Shown piece by piece: positions 1-8,239 of a stretch of DNA of 64,000 bases. The DNA is taken from assembly GCA_965215705.1 (NCBI GenBank), contig CBDCEE010000003.1:806001-870000 (forward strand). The letters run 5' to 3'. Below the pieces are notes generated by a model. It was not told where the DNA came from. It worked only from the letters and a program-made list of their open reading frames with translations, and ran no database searches. Source of the DNA: JAAXPZ01 sp965215705. Lineage in GTDB: Bacteria > Campylobacterota > Campylobacteria > Campylobacterales > Sulfurovaceae. Made by a program: the position numbers and the translations under genes. Within the stretch, counting starts at the first letter, position 1, and every line of letters begins with the position of its first letter.

Positions 1-683
1 AGATTAGCATAATAGGTTGCTGCTTTAAGTGCTGCTTCTGAATCGAGAGCTGACTTGGTACCATCCACTGTTTTATCCAGGATACTGCCACCAAAGTTCC
101 AGAGTACATAGTAAAAATACTTCTCCATCTCCACCTCTTTGCCCTGGATACCAAAGCCTGCTGCATCTGTCTTTTCAGAGACCAGTTTGGCTGTCTCTTC
201 CAGTTCTGCCCAAGTTTTAGGTACTTTGGCACCTGCTTTTTTGAGTAGATCCATATTGACATAAAGATTTCTGGCACTGGTCACACTAGGCAGTGCATAG
301 AGCTTGCCATTAACCTTAGCTGCTTCGAGTAAAGAAGCAGGGAACTCAGCCATAAAATCAGCTCCAAGATGTGCCTCCAATGGCTCCAGCTTATCTGCTG
401 CTACATAGGTAGGTACCCATGCTCTGGTACTATAGATCAGATCGGCATTGCCTCCTGAAAAGAAATCTGTCTGTAGCTTCTGCTGCCATGAAGACCATGA
501 ACCTACCTCTATCTTGATCTTAATATCCGGATTCTCTTTCTCAAAATCTGCGGCTATTCTCTCAAAACCAGGTTTTGTCCCATCACTATATGAAGGGATC
601 GATACTCTGACTGTCGTCTGAGCTTGTACCATCGCGGTCATGATTGCTGCGGTACCCAGTACCTTTAGTAGTCTGTTTTTCAT
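1..683 (-). CDS. Sugar ABC transporter substrate-binding protein (partial, C-terminus outside window)
   Basis: The 227 visible codons begin with an N-terminal signal peptide (basic start, hydrophobic stretch, MVQA-type end), followed by a family 1 extracellular solute-binding fold. Features include a segment reading FEKENPDIKIKIE and a later stretch about tasks such as YALPSVTSARNLYVN. Such proteins bind sugars or sugar acids in the periplasm and pass them to an ABC permease. The ATG at 683 follows AAAGGAG by 5 nt. The gene lies 10 nt downstream of the enolase-superfamily gene on the same strand, so the two are probably co-transcribed and the permease genes should lie beyond the left edge. 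The substrate is inferred from context (a sugar acid or its oligomer). Confidence 0.85.
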   Translation of the reverse strand, partial: MKNRLLKVLGTAAIMTAMVQAQTTVRVSIPSYSDGTKPGFERIAADFEKENPDIKIKIEVGSWSSWQQKLQTDFFSGGNADLIYSTRAWVPTYVAADKLEPLEAHLGADFMAEFPASLLEAAKVNGKLYALPSVTSARNLYVNMDLLKKAGAKVPKTWAELEETAKLVSEKTDAAGFGIQGKEVEMEKYFYYVLWNFGGSILDKTVDGTKSALDSEAALKAATYYAN

Positions 684-693
684 TGTTTCTCCT

Positions 694-1839
694 TTAGTTT
701 ACAATAAATTCATTGGTTTGAAAGGAGGCGATTGCCTCCTCATCCAGCGCTATACCCAAGCCTAACCCTTCTGGAAGATAAGCATAGGGAGGTTCTATCT
801 TTAATGGCTCTTTTAAGAGATCGTGACTCCTGATAAGTCTACCAAAAATATCACTAGGCCAGATACAGTTCTGCGTTGCCGACACCTGATGAATATACAT
901 CGCCTCAAGTATACCCAAATCTATCTCAGAACCATGCCAAAAGTACATATTTGCGGCATTTGCTATCAAGTCCTGTTGCTGAAATTTGGCAAGTCCTGCA
1001 TTAAAATTGAATCCATCTGCTGCCCTATGATTGAGTATATTGATCACATCATGTACCCGCTGTCCCTGATAGATATAGGGCAGCGAAACATGCCTGACGA
1101 TCCGAATATCTGTAAATTCACGCAAGGCCTGATAATCCTGTATCATCCAGAGAGGCATCGGATCTTCCAGACAAAAGACATTGCCTACCTTCTCCAATCC
1201 TCTGACTCTCTTTTTCACCTCACCCAGGTTTTCCCATCTTTGGTTGGGATCGAAGATCACAGTAAGTCCGGGTGCATGTTTTTTGATCTCTTCACAATAG
1301 GCGACCACATCATCTTCAAGATCTGATTTAAACTTGATACTGTCATAACCCATGGCTTCAAAGTTTTTTGCAACTGCACCTACCTCCCCTATCTCACGGT
1401 GGGAAGACCAGGCACCTACCTTGACTCTCTCCTGAAGCGGACCACCAAGTAGATCTACTACACGTAGTCCATGCACTTTGGCATAAGCATCCCAAATGGC
1501 ACACTCAAATCCATCATACTCACGGTAAAGTCCTATAGGAAGCTTTCTCAAGGAGAGATCCTTGATATCTACACCGATCAGAGAACGGGCGATCCCCTCT
1601 ACTAGCGTTGTATTGTGATCTCGATAGAATTCGCCTAACCCCACGATACCGTTTTCCAACTCCATTCTGACGATCAGTTTAGGCAATGCATCAAATTGGG
1701 TACTCCAACCATCACTTGCTTTTTTAATGACAGGAAGCATATGGAGCGGCTTATCGATACTTTTACTAGAGATCATCCCCTCTTTAGCAGGAACGATCAC
1801 CTCTGTAAAATGAAAAGATTTAATGATTGTTTTGCCCAT
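694..1839 (-). CDS. Enolase-superfamily enzyme, probable sugar-acid dehydratase
   Basis: This 381-residue protein has the mandelate racemase/muconate lactonizing enzyme architecture: an N-terminal capping domain to about residue 125, then a barrel. Visible catalytic elements are the Lys-x-Lys motif KFK at 169-171, metal ligands D197 (FDPNQRW) and E225 (LEDPMP). At the usual third metal-ligand position the sequence reads RIVRHVSLPY, with His250 in place of the usual Glu or Asp. A WHGSEIDLGI segment near residue 317 resembles the C-terminal catalytic strand. The family includes dehydratases that turn aldonates or uronates into 2-keto-3-deoxy acids. The divergent KDG kinase and KDPG aldolase genes support that role, but the exact substrate cannot be read from the sequence. 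The start follows AAAGGAG. Confidence 0.8.
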   Translation of the reverse strand: MGKTIIKSFHFTEVIVPAKEGMISSKSIDKPLHMLPVIKKASDGWSTQFDALPKLIVRMELENGIVGLGEFYRDHNTTLVEGIARSLIGVDIKDLSLRKLPIGLYREYDGFECAIWDAYAKVHGLRVVDLLGGPLQERVKVGAWSSHREIGEVGAVAKNFEAMGYDSIKFKSDLEDDVVAYCEEIKKHAPGLTVIFDPNQRWENLGEVKKRVRGLEKVGNVFCLEDPMPLWMIQDYQALREFTDIRIVRHVSLPYIYQGQRVHDVINILNHRAADGFNFNAGLAKFQQQDLIANAANMYFWHGSEIDLGILEAMYIHQVSATQNCIWPSDIFGRLIRSHDLLKEPLKIEPPYAYLPEGLGLGIALDEEAIASFQTNEFIVN

Positions 1840-1878
1840 CTCACTCCTTTTAGTAACTTTCTAACATGTATTATGGCA

Positions 1879-1914
1879 TTTTTGTAGCATTTTTACAATT
1901 TTGTAGCATTTTTT
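1879..1914. promoter_or_regulatory. Direct repeats in divergent promoter region
   Basis: The 15-mer TTTTGTAGCATTTTT occurs twice with a 19-nt period (cores at 1884-1890 and 1903-1909), preceded by a partial copy TGGCATTTTT. The repeats lie 40-75 nt upstream of the enolase-family start and about 85-115 nt upstream of the regulator start. This position suits an operator for the adjacent S24-type regulator. That assignment is inference. Confidence 0.45.
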
Positions 1915-1995
1915 ATCTAAATATTTTTCATTTTGTTTCATAATGATACTTTTTATAGTACAATATGAATATATTTAATCAAATAAGGGATTAAA

Positions 1996-2700
1996 ATGAA
2001 AATATCTGGATTCAAAGAAGAAGGTGATAGCTTTTTAAAGATCACCGATAGACTCATGGAGGTCTTTGGGGTCAAGAACCTCAAAGATCTCAGCGCTGCA
2101 TTGGGTGTTAACTATGCGACCTTCTCCACCTGGCTCCGCAGAAACAAGATCCCTTATGAACTACTCGTATCCCTCTCTGTAGAAAAAAGTATCTCTCTGG
2201 ACTGGCTGTTGCTTGGTACCAAGAGTGAGGGGCTTTATGGGCAAGAGAAAGCAGATGACAATGTGGTCATCAACAGCTATGTCAACAAAGATCTCAAAAA
2301 TATCGATATCCTAGCCGTTGAAGAACACCTTAAAGGCAAGCACTATCTCTCTGTCTCCCAAAATATTATTGAGAAGTTTGCAGAGGGCGAAAAACTCAAT
2401 GACCTCAGAATGATCACCGTCATCGGTACCTCTATGTCCCCCACTATCAATCACGGGGATAAAGTCTTTATCAGTAGCTTTGCTGAGGACGAAGAGATAT
2501 ACAACAGTATCATCTATCTGGTCATCTATAATGACAGAACCTATATCAAAAGGATTCAGATCAATCCTGTTGATGGCAAGATACGACTGGTTTCAGATAA
2601 TGAAAAGTATGAGACCTTTGAAATCCCTTTAAATAAGCAGAAAGATTTCAAGATCATTGGCAGAGTGATCTTCAAGTGTACGTTTGAGGATGTGATATGA
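1996..2700 (+). CDS. CI/LexA-like transcriptional regulator with S24 peptidase domain
   Basis: A 234-residue regulator. Residues about 15-75 form a helix-turn-helix of the phage CI repressor type (LKDLSAALGVNYATFSTWL). Residues about 105-230 form an S24 signal-peptidase-like domain with the GTSMSPT motif (candidate nucleophile S146) and a lysine in TYIKRI (K185), the usual Ser/Lys dyad. S24 regulators classically respond to RecA and DNA damage. Here the gene overlaps by 4 nt (ATGA) the KDPG aldolase gene downstream and is divergent from the sugar-acid genes, so it more likely controls carbon metabolism. Whether it self-cleaves or binds a ligand is unknown. A ribosome site AAGGGA precedes the ATG. 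Confidence 0.85.
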   Translation: MKISGFKEEGDSFLKITDRLMEVFGVKNLKDLSAALGVNYATFSTWLRRNKIPYELLVSLSVEKSISLDWLLLGTKSEGLYGQEKADDNVVINSYVNKDLKNIDILAVEEHLKGKHYLSVSQNIIEKFAEGEKLNDLRMITVIGTSMSPTINHGDKVFISSFAEDEEIYNSIIYLVIYNDRTYIKRIQINPVDGKIRLVSDNEKYETFEIPLNKQKDFKIIGRVIFKCTFEDVI

Positions 2701-3338
2701 GTACAGCACACTTTCTACACATTCTAAAAGAGACAAAGCTGATCGCGATCCTTCGGGGGATTAGCCCTACAGAAGTCATTGAGACTGCTCAGATCTTGGT
2801 GGCGAGTGGGTTCAAGATCATAGAAGTCCCCCTCAATACACCTCAGGCACTGGAGAGTATCAGCAAACTCATACAACACTATAGAGACCAACCGGAGGTC
2901 ATCATCGGTGCAGGCACCGTCTGCTCGGTAGAAGATCTCGATAGACTCTCTGAGCTAGGGTGTGATCTTATCATATCGCCACATACAGACAGAGAGATCA
3001 TTCGCAAAACCAAAGCTCTTGGTATGATCAGCTGTCCAGGGTTTACCACTGCGACAGAAGCCTATATAGCGATTCATGCCGGAGCAGATCTGCTTAAGCT
3101 CTTTCCATTTTCCAGACTCGGTACAAAGTATTACCATGATATTGTCACCGTACTTCCTCATGATTTTCCTCTCGTCGCTGTAGGGGGGATCTCAGAGGAG
3201 AATATCTGTGAATTTCTCGATGCCGGTGTCTCCTTCTTTGGTATGGGAAGTGCACTCTATCGTGCTGGCATGAGAGTAGAAGAGATCAAACTACACGCCA
3301 ACAGGCTGATCAAGGAAACTACCCTATGCCAAAAGTAA
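2697..3338 (+). CDS. 2-dehydro-3-deoxy-6-phosphogalactonate/KDPG aldolase, DgoA type
   Basis: A class I aldolase of 213 residues. It cleaves 2-keto-3-deoxy-6-phospho-sugar acids to pyruvate and glyceraldehyde 3-phosphate. The start LIAILRGISP, E43 in IEVPLNTPQ, GAGTV at 71-75 and the Schiff-base lysine K134 (ADLLKLFPF) are in place. LRGI and IEVPLN resemble the galactonate (DgoA) branch more than Eda. It overlaps the regulator upstream by 4 nt and the kinase downstream by 13 nt, so translation is probably coupled. A second aldolase of the Eda branch follows the kinase, suggesting two epimeric substrates. Confidence 0.9.
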   Translation: MSTAHFLHILKETKLIAILRGISPTEVIETAQILVASGFKIIEVPLNTPQALESISKLIQHYRDQPEVIIGAGTVCSVEDLDRLSELGCDLIISPHTDREIIRKTKALGMISCPGFTTATEAYIAIHAGADLLKLFPFSRLGTKYYHDIVTVLPHDFPLVAVGGISEENICEFLDAGVSFFGMGSALYRAGMRVEEIKLHANRLIKETTLCQK

Positions 3339-4234
3339 CTGCCATTGGAGAGCCACTTGTAGAACTCTCACAGACAACAAAAGGGCACTACCAGCAATCT
3401 TTTGCAGGAGATACACTCAACTGTGCTATCTACCTCAAAAGAGCTGAACCCTCTATACACATAGACTATATCACGGTGTTGGGCCAAGATAGATTTTCAG
3501 AACAGATGATCGATTTTTTCCATGAGGAGGGATTGGATACCTCCTGTATCGATTATCATGATACACGTATCCCCGGCCTCTACATCATCGATACACAAGA
3601 GGGAGAACGCAGCTTTACTTTCTGGAGAGAGAAGAGTGCTGCTAAAAAGCTTTTTTTGACTAACTCTTTTGAGAAGATCACAGAGCAGATGCTCCAAAGC
3701 GATCTGATCTATCTCTCTGCTATCGTCTTGGCGATCATGACCCCAAAGGGAAGAAAAAGACTCTATAAGATACTGAAAAGAGCCAAAAAACACGGGGTAC
3801 AGATCGCTTTTGACTCCAACTACAGACCCTCTCTCTATAGAAACAAGGAGGAAGCACAAATACTGAATGAACAGATGCTTCCATTTTGCGACATTTATCT
3901 GCCCTCTCTTGATGATGAGAAGCAGCTGCAAGGAGAGGTCTCAGCAGAAGAGATCATCCAGCATGCACTCCAGTACGGATGTCATGAAGTGGTAGTCAAA
4001 AATGCTAAAGAGGCGATCACCTATCTCCATAAAGGTCGCATCAAAAGCCTCCCTGTTACACCACTCACACATATTGTAGACAGTACCTCGGCAGGAGATT
4101 CATTTAACGGTACCTACCTTGCTCACCGACTCAGTGGGGAAAGTATGAAGCATGCCATCTACAAAGCCAATCAAACTGCCGCCAAGGTGATCATGTTCCA
4201 TGGTGCGATCATACCCAAGGACTCAGATGCATAA
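3326..4234 (+). CDS. kdgK: 2-dehydro-3-deoxygluconokinase (KDG kinase), PfkB family
   Basis: A 302-residue ribokinase-fold protein. It phosphorylates 2-keto-3-deoxygluconate (or the galacto epimer) with ATP, making the substrate of the flanking aldolases. The PfkB signature STSAGDSFNG ends the active site, with D258 as catalytic base. AFDSNYRPSLY at 161-171 is the typical KDG kinase stretch. The N-terminal substrate loop has FAGDTLNCAIYL. It sits between the two aldolase genes, overlapping both neighbours, so one polycistronic message is likely. Usual family length is about 300-340 residues. Confidence 0.9.
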   Translation: MPKVTAIGEPLVELSQTTKGHYQQSFAGDTLNCAIYLKRAEPSIHIDYITVLGQDRFSEQMIDFFHEEGLDTSCIDYHDTRIPGLYIIDTQEGERSFTFWREKSAAKKLFLTNSFEKITEQMLQSDLIYLSAIVLAIMTPKGRKRLYKILKRAKKHGVQIAFDSNYRPSLYRNKEEAQILNEQMLPFCDIYLPSLDDEKQLQGEVSAEEIIQHALQYGCHEVVVKNAKEAITYLHKGRIKSLPVTPLTHIVDSTSAGDSFNGTYLAHRLSGESMKHAIYKANQTAAKVIMFHGAIIPKDSDA

Positions 4235-4784
4235 TCTTATCACACAATTCAACGCTTCCCCTACCATCCCTGTCTTGACATTCAATGACCCGCAACAGGC
4301 ACTGAGGCGTACTGAAGTACTGCTCAAAAAAGGGCTATATAACATAGAGATCACCTTACGAACCCCACAAGCACTGGAATGTATCAAAGCGGTGATCAGC
4401 GCTTTTCCTGAAGCCACCGTAGGCGCAGGTACCCTCATCCAAAAGCAGCAATTTGAGATAGTCAAAGCACTTGGATGTAGTTTTGCTGTCAGCCCTGGTT
4501 TTACCAAAGAGATGGTTGATGCAGCTGCAGAAGTAGCGATCCCTTACCTACCCGGAGTCTCTACTCCCAGTGAGATCATGGCTCTCTCTTCTCTGGGTAT
4601 TACCTTTCAGAAATTTTTCCATGCCGGCAACGCTGGAGGGGTCAAGATGCTCAAAGTCTATGGTGCACTTTTCCCTGATATCTTATTTTGCCCGACTGGA
4701 GGTATCACCGCGGAGGATTACCAAAGCTATCTGGCATTGGAAAATGTACTCTGTGTAGGTGGGTCATGGATGGCAGAGGGTTAG
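4227..4784 (+). CDS. eda: KDPG aldolase, Eda type
   Basis: A 185-residue aldolase. It cleaves 2-keto-3-deoxy-6-phosphogluconate in the Entner-Doudoroff pathway. It carries E41 (NIEITLRTPQAL), GAGTL, the LPGVSTPSE loop, K129 in FQKFFHA as Schiff-base residue, and the phosphate-binding FCPTGGI. An upstream in-frame ATG at 4200 exists, but the ATG at 4227 has AAGG 7 nt before it and gives the usual family N-terminus, so it is preferred. It then overlaps the kinase by 8 nt. The stop codon lies inside a hairpin shared with the convergent kinase gene. Confidence 0.9.
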   Translation: MHNLITQFNASPTIPVLTFNDPQQALRRTEVLLKKGLYNIEITLRTPQALECIKAVISAFPEATVGAGTLIQKQQFEIVKALGCSFAVSPGFTKEMVDAAAEVAIPYLPGVSTPSEIMALSSLGITFQKFFHAGNAGGVKMLKVYGALFPDILFCPTGGITAEDYQSYLALENVLCVGGSWMAEG

Positions 4785-4790
4785 CCCTCT
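4775..4790. terminator. Hairpin over two convergent stop codons
   Basis: Stem AGAGGG (4775-4780) pairs with CCCTCT (4785-4790) around the loop TTAG, followed by TTT on the plus strand. The stop codons of eda (4782-4784) and of the convergent kinase (4781-4783) lie in the loop, so this is a compact, possibly weak, bidirectional terminator. Confidence 0.5.
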
Positions 4791-5872
4791 TTGACAATCT
4801 GCTCTATCTCCATACGTTGCTCCTGAATACTCTGTGCCAGCCTGAACTGTACCAGTGCACGATAGAGATTATGCTTGGGATATTTGATCTTAAAATAGAT
4901 ATCCCCATTGAGATAATCCGTAAAGAAACGAATCCCCAGCTCAAAAGCGATCAAAAAGATCGCATCATAGACATAATCATACTCCTCTTTTGATAAGAAA
5001 TGTGTGGCATGCTCCCGATACCCTCTCCATAAATCTTTGAATATCTCCAGATCAAAAGTTACCTCTCGCCACTGCTGTGCAGCATCCTCCCCAAGTCTAT
5101 TACAACTGGATCGGGCACAATCTCCGATATCATAGTGGATCAGTCCAGGCTGTATCGTATCCAGGTCTATCACACTAACTGCTTTTTCACTCTCCAGATC
5201 AAACATGATATTGTTGATCTTAGGGTCTCCATGTATCACTCTGAGTGGTAAAACACCCTCTGCTTTGGCTGCCTCCAGTACAGAGATCTTTGTCCTATTT
5301 TGTTCGATAAATTGAAAAGCAAAATTCTCATCAGCTCCTTCAAATGCACTCCCTATCCCCCCATAGGTACGGCTATATGCTTCTAAATATTTGGGAGAAA
5401 CATGAAAGCCCTCAAGCACGGTAGAAACAGTATCATGCGGCAACTCGATGATCATACGGTGAAATAGCCCCAAGGCGACTCCCAACTCATATGCTCGTTT
5501 GGGGCTATCGATCGTATCCATACTCTTGGCATTTTTAATAAAACTGATCATACGCCAGAAACTTCCCTCTTCTGTTAAGAGATACTTCTCCTTAGTCTTT
5601 GTATGGATCACTTTTTGTATCTGCCATGCCCACTGATGGGTCTGGATATGTTGATCTATATGGGTCGTCACATTATACATATTGTCCATGACACTCTCTG
5701 GTGAAGAGAATACATGGGTATTGACCTTCTGCAGTATATATCGTCTATTGTCACCCTCTAGCATGACGATAAAGGTATCATTGATGTTCCCATTTCCGTA
5801 GGGCTCTACCGTTGCAACACTGCCTTTTATATCAAATGCATTCGCTATCTCAATGATATCATCCAAATCCAT
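4781..5872 (-). CDS. APH-fold sugar kinase, N-acetylhexosamine 1-kinase (NahK)-like
   Basis: A 363-residue aminoglycoside-phosphotransferase-fold protein. The N-terminal nucleotide lobe contains YGNGNINDTFIV and YILQKVN, close to the corresponding NahK segments. The catalytic loop is HGDPKINNIMFD (D216), and the metal-binding segment is VIDLDTIQPGL (D236, D238) followed by DIGD. NahK relatives phosphorylate GlcNAc/GalNAc at C1 in the cytoplasm. The substrate here is not determined by the sequence, and choline/homoserine kinase-like roles are possible. It is convergent with the sugar-acid operon and overlaps it by 4 nt, suggesting a related carbohydrate role. Confidence 0.75.
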   Translation of the reverse strand: MDLDDIIEIANAFDIKGSVATVEPYGNGNINDTFIVMLEGDNRRYILQKVNTHVFSSPESVMDNMYNVTTHIDQHIQTHQWAWQIQKVIHTKTKEKYLLTEEGSFWRMISFIKNAKSMDTIDSPKRAYELGVALGLFHRMIIELPHDTVSTVLEGFHVSPKYLEAYSRTYGGIGSAFEGADENFAFQFIEQNRTKISVLEAAKAEGVLPLRVIHGDPKINNIMFDLESEKAVSVIDLDTIQPGLIHYDIGDCARSSCNRLGEDAAQQWREVTFDLEIFKDLWRGYREHATHFLSKEEYDYVYDAIFLIAFELGIRFFTDYLNGDIYFKIKYPKHNLYRALVQFRLAQSIQEQRMEIEQIVKEG

Positions 5873-5985
5873 TGCCTTTCTTTATCATTACACTTACGGG
5901 TAGATAAGCTTATCCCAAATCATGCCACATCTTTGATAGATTACAGTTAAAAACTACGCTGTGAAAACAAATTTCGCTCGCTATA

Positions 5986-5994
5986 TGATACAAT
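5986..5994 (+). promoter_or_regulatory. Extended -10 promoter immediately upstream of recO
   Basis: TGA-TACAAT ends 6 nt before the recO ATG at 6001. The expected transcription start therefore falls on or next to the start codon, and no ribosome site lies between, which suggests a leaderless message. Confidence 0.5.
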
Positions 5995-6000
5995 AGCAGT

Positions 6001-6618
6001 ATGAAAGGTTTTGTTGTAGCACTTAGGCGTGCAAAAAATGAGGATTCCATCGCTATTGTTTTGAGCGAAAGATCGATCCGGAGTTACTACCGGTTCTTTG
6101 GTGCCAGACACTCTATTTTACAGTTGGGTCATCTGATCGATTTTGAAGTAGAGGGAGAGGATGGCAGATTTATGCCCAGGCTTCGCAACCTATCACAGAT
6201 GGGATTCTCCTGGATCAGAGAGCGTAACCGACTCATGCTCTGGCATCAATTCATCAAGCTTTTTGAGCCACATCTACGGGATACCGAAGAACTCGACAGT
6301 TTCTATTTTGATCTCCTCCTCAAGGCTGCACGCAAGTGGGACAAGCAAAATCCCAAACGTATCATCTGTGAGAGCTATTTGGCACTACTCAAATATGAAG
6401 GACGACTCTCCCCTATCGAACAGTGCTATATCTGTGAACAAGGCTTAGGTGAACAGTTATCCTTAATGACAGCATTTAAGCCTGCACATCCTGAATGTAT
6501 CTACGCTTCCGCCATAGAAAAGAATAAAGTTGAAAGTTTTTTAAATAGTGGAAAAACAGTCTATCTAAATGATACAGAAGTAGATCAGATTTATAGTGTG
6601 GTATTGAAAGGGTTATAA
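6001..6618 (+). CDS. recO: DNA recombination/repair protein RecO, Campylobacterota type
   Basis: A 205-residue protein beginning MKGFVVALRRAKNEDSIAIVL, as in the short RecO proteins of Campylobacterota. It has an N-terminal OB-like part to about residue 75, a helical middle, and a CYICEQ motif near residue 141 that is a remnant of the zinc-binding cysteines. RecO loads RecA with RecR at single-stranded gaps. The ATG has no ribosome site and lies 6 nt after a -10 box, so translation may be leaderless. The gene stands alone, convergent with murF. Confidence 0.85.
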   Translation: MKGFVVALRRAKNEDSIAIVLSERSIRSYYRFFGARHSILQLGHLIDFEVEGEDGRFMPRLRNLSQMGFSWIRERNRLMLWHQFIKLFEPHLRDTEELDSFYFDLLLKAARKWDKQNPKRIICESYLALLKYEGRLSPIEQCYICEQGLGEQLSLMTAFKPAHPECIYASAIEKNKVESFLNSGKTVYLNDTEVDQIYSVVLKGL

Positions 6619-6679
6619 ATGAATTGGAAAGATAATCATATTTTATTTTGTCTAAGTTTGCTTTAGTTTTGTGCAAAAG

Positions 6680-6725
6680 TGTTTGGCGTAGTGCGGGAGC
6701 TTGCATACAAGCAAGTGACCAAACA
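6680..6725. other. Two-stem structured element between recO and murF
   Basis: An outer 7-bp stem TGTTTGG (6680-6686) with CCAAACA (6719-6725) encloses an inner hairpin GCTTG-CATA-CAAGC (6699-6712). It lies in the 141-nt gap between convergent genes. It could be a bidirectional terminator or a structured RNA; no run of T follows either side. Confidence 0.4.
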
Positions 6726-6759
6726 GAGCCAAGTTCTTTTGGGCAAAAATGAAGTAAAA

Positions 6760-8169
6760 TCAGACGAAAGAGGGTGCATCATTGGCAAAGAGGATTAGAT
6801 CCCCTGCTCTGGTCTCTTCCACCAACATTTTCTCCATCTCACTCTTGGCAGACAGATGCATCAGTTTGTCTGCCTCTACATGTTTCTTGAATATCTCCAG
6901 ATTGAGATCACCCGTCACCACCACCAGATCAAAGACCTCATTGGCACGTTTGGCAACCTGTACATTGAGGGCATCATCTACTTCGACCAGCCCTGGGGTG
7001 ATCACTACCTTGCGTCCCTCATAGCCCATTGCCAGATCAAAGGATGCCATCATACCATCGATGTTACCATTGAAGCTATCATCGAGGATCACTTTTCCGC
7101 CTGCATCGATACGTTGGAGTCGGTGATCGACAGGCTTGAGCGTAGAGAGCCCCTGCTGGATCTCTGCATCAGTCAGACCCAAGGTTTTGGCGACTTTGAC
7201 TGCTGCGGCTAGATTCATCGCATTGAATGCACCTAAGATTGAAGCACTGTATCGTACCCCATCCAGCGTAAAGCTGGTCGCTTCGAGTGTGGCCTCTATC
7301 TCCTCTATATCTGCGCCATAGCTATGAATATGTGCCTCAGGCTTGACATGGGCACTCTCATGGATCCATGCCTCCTTGACTCTGCTGCTCTGCATGATCT
7401 CCATCTTGGTGTTGCGGATATTTTCTATCGTTTTGAAGTATTCGATATGTGCCGGACCGATCTTACCGACCACCACATAGTGAGGATTGACAAAGGTAGT
7501 GATCTCAGCGATATCCCCCTCTCCTCTGGCACCCATCTCTACGACATACACCTGGGTATCTGCAGGGAGATCATCATTCACATCCTTCATCACACCACCC
7601 AGTGTATTGACCGATCGCGGTGTAGCATAGGTACGGTACTTGGACTTGAGCAAGTGGGCAATATAGTTCTTGATACTGGTCTTTCCATAGCTGGCAGTGA
7701 TGCCGACTACAATGAGATCTTCCATGCTATTCAGTTTTTTGGCTGCCTGTTTTTTAAATCCATTGAACATCATTTTTTCAAAAAGTGTCGAAAGGATATA
7801 GCCTGTTACAAGCGGAATCAATACCGAATAGAGGTGAAAGGACAAAGCGATGAAGAGTACTATAAAAAGTACGGTACCCATAAAACGCTTGACCCGCCCA
7901 GTCCAGACCAATGGCTTATCCAAACCACGATACCAGACGAAAAGAAGCACCACATACAATGGTGCCACGATATATCCATAGCCACCAAGATAGTTGGCAC
8001 CCATATAAAGCACAAACGGAAGAATGAAGTAGACGATATGCCACCAGGACTTGGTGTGATGAAAGAGTACCCTCTGGATCTTGTAGTTATACCACTGAAG
8101 GTTGGTAATGAGATAGTAACTCACAGCCACCATAAAGAGCAGATACCCTGCCAAATATAAAAGATTCAT
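6760..8169 (-). CDS. murF: UDP-N-acetylmuramoyl-tripeptide--D-alanyl-D-alanine ligase MurF
   Basis: A 469-residue Mur ligase that adds D-Ala-D-Ala to the UDP-MurNAc tripeptide in the cytoplasm. The ATP-binding loop GITASYGKTS lies at 156-165, followed by TPRSVNTLGG and VVEMGARGEGDIAEI. The C-terminal domain has LDDSFNGN and ends LILFANDAPSFV. The first 130 residues hold about five hydrophobic segments in place of the usual soluble UDP-binding domain, a form known in Campylobacterota. It heads a minus-strand run followed by a hydrolase and an L,D-transpeptidase gene. Confidence 0.9.
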   Translation of the reverse strand: MNLLYLAGYLLFMVAVSYYLITNLQWYNYKIQRVLFHHTKSWWHIVYFILPFVLYMGANYLGGYGYIVAPLYVVLLFVWYRGLDKPLVWTGRVKRFMGTVLFIVLFIALSFHLYSVLIPLVTGYILSTLFEKMMFNGFKKQAAKKLNSMEDLIVVGITASYGKTSIKNYIAHLLKSKYRTYATPRSVNTLGGVMKDVNDDLPADTQVYVVEMGARGEGDIAEITTFVNPHYVVVGKIGPAHIEYFKTIENIRNTKMEIMQSSRVKEAWIHESAHVKPEAHIHSYGADIEEIEATLEATSFTLDGVRYSASILGAFNAMNLAAAVKVAKTLGLTDAEIQQGLSTLKPVDHRLQRIDAGGKVILDDSFNGNIDGMMASFDLAMGYEGRKVVITPGLVEVDDALNVQVAKRANEVFDLVVVTGDLNLEIFKKHVEADKLMHLSAKSEMEKMLVEETRAGDLILFANDAPSFV

Positions 8170-8239
8170 AGCAACCCCTGAAAATAATTGATGGTATTAT
8201 AATATATTGCTGCTGTAGGTAGAGGCAAGCCTATCGATT

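Noticed and set aside
823..1326. 167-codon plus-strand frame inside the enolase-superfamily gene
   Set aside because: It lies wholly opposite a well supported coding region, has no recognisable protein features and no ribosome site.
1996..2700. Phage repressor marking a prophage
   Set aside because: No other phage genes nearby; the gene is tied to sugar-acid catabolism by a 4-nt overlap.
7324..8160. Long plus-strand frame inside murF
   Set aside because: Antisense shadow of a clear murF; the translation is rich in His and Asp with no domain pattern.
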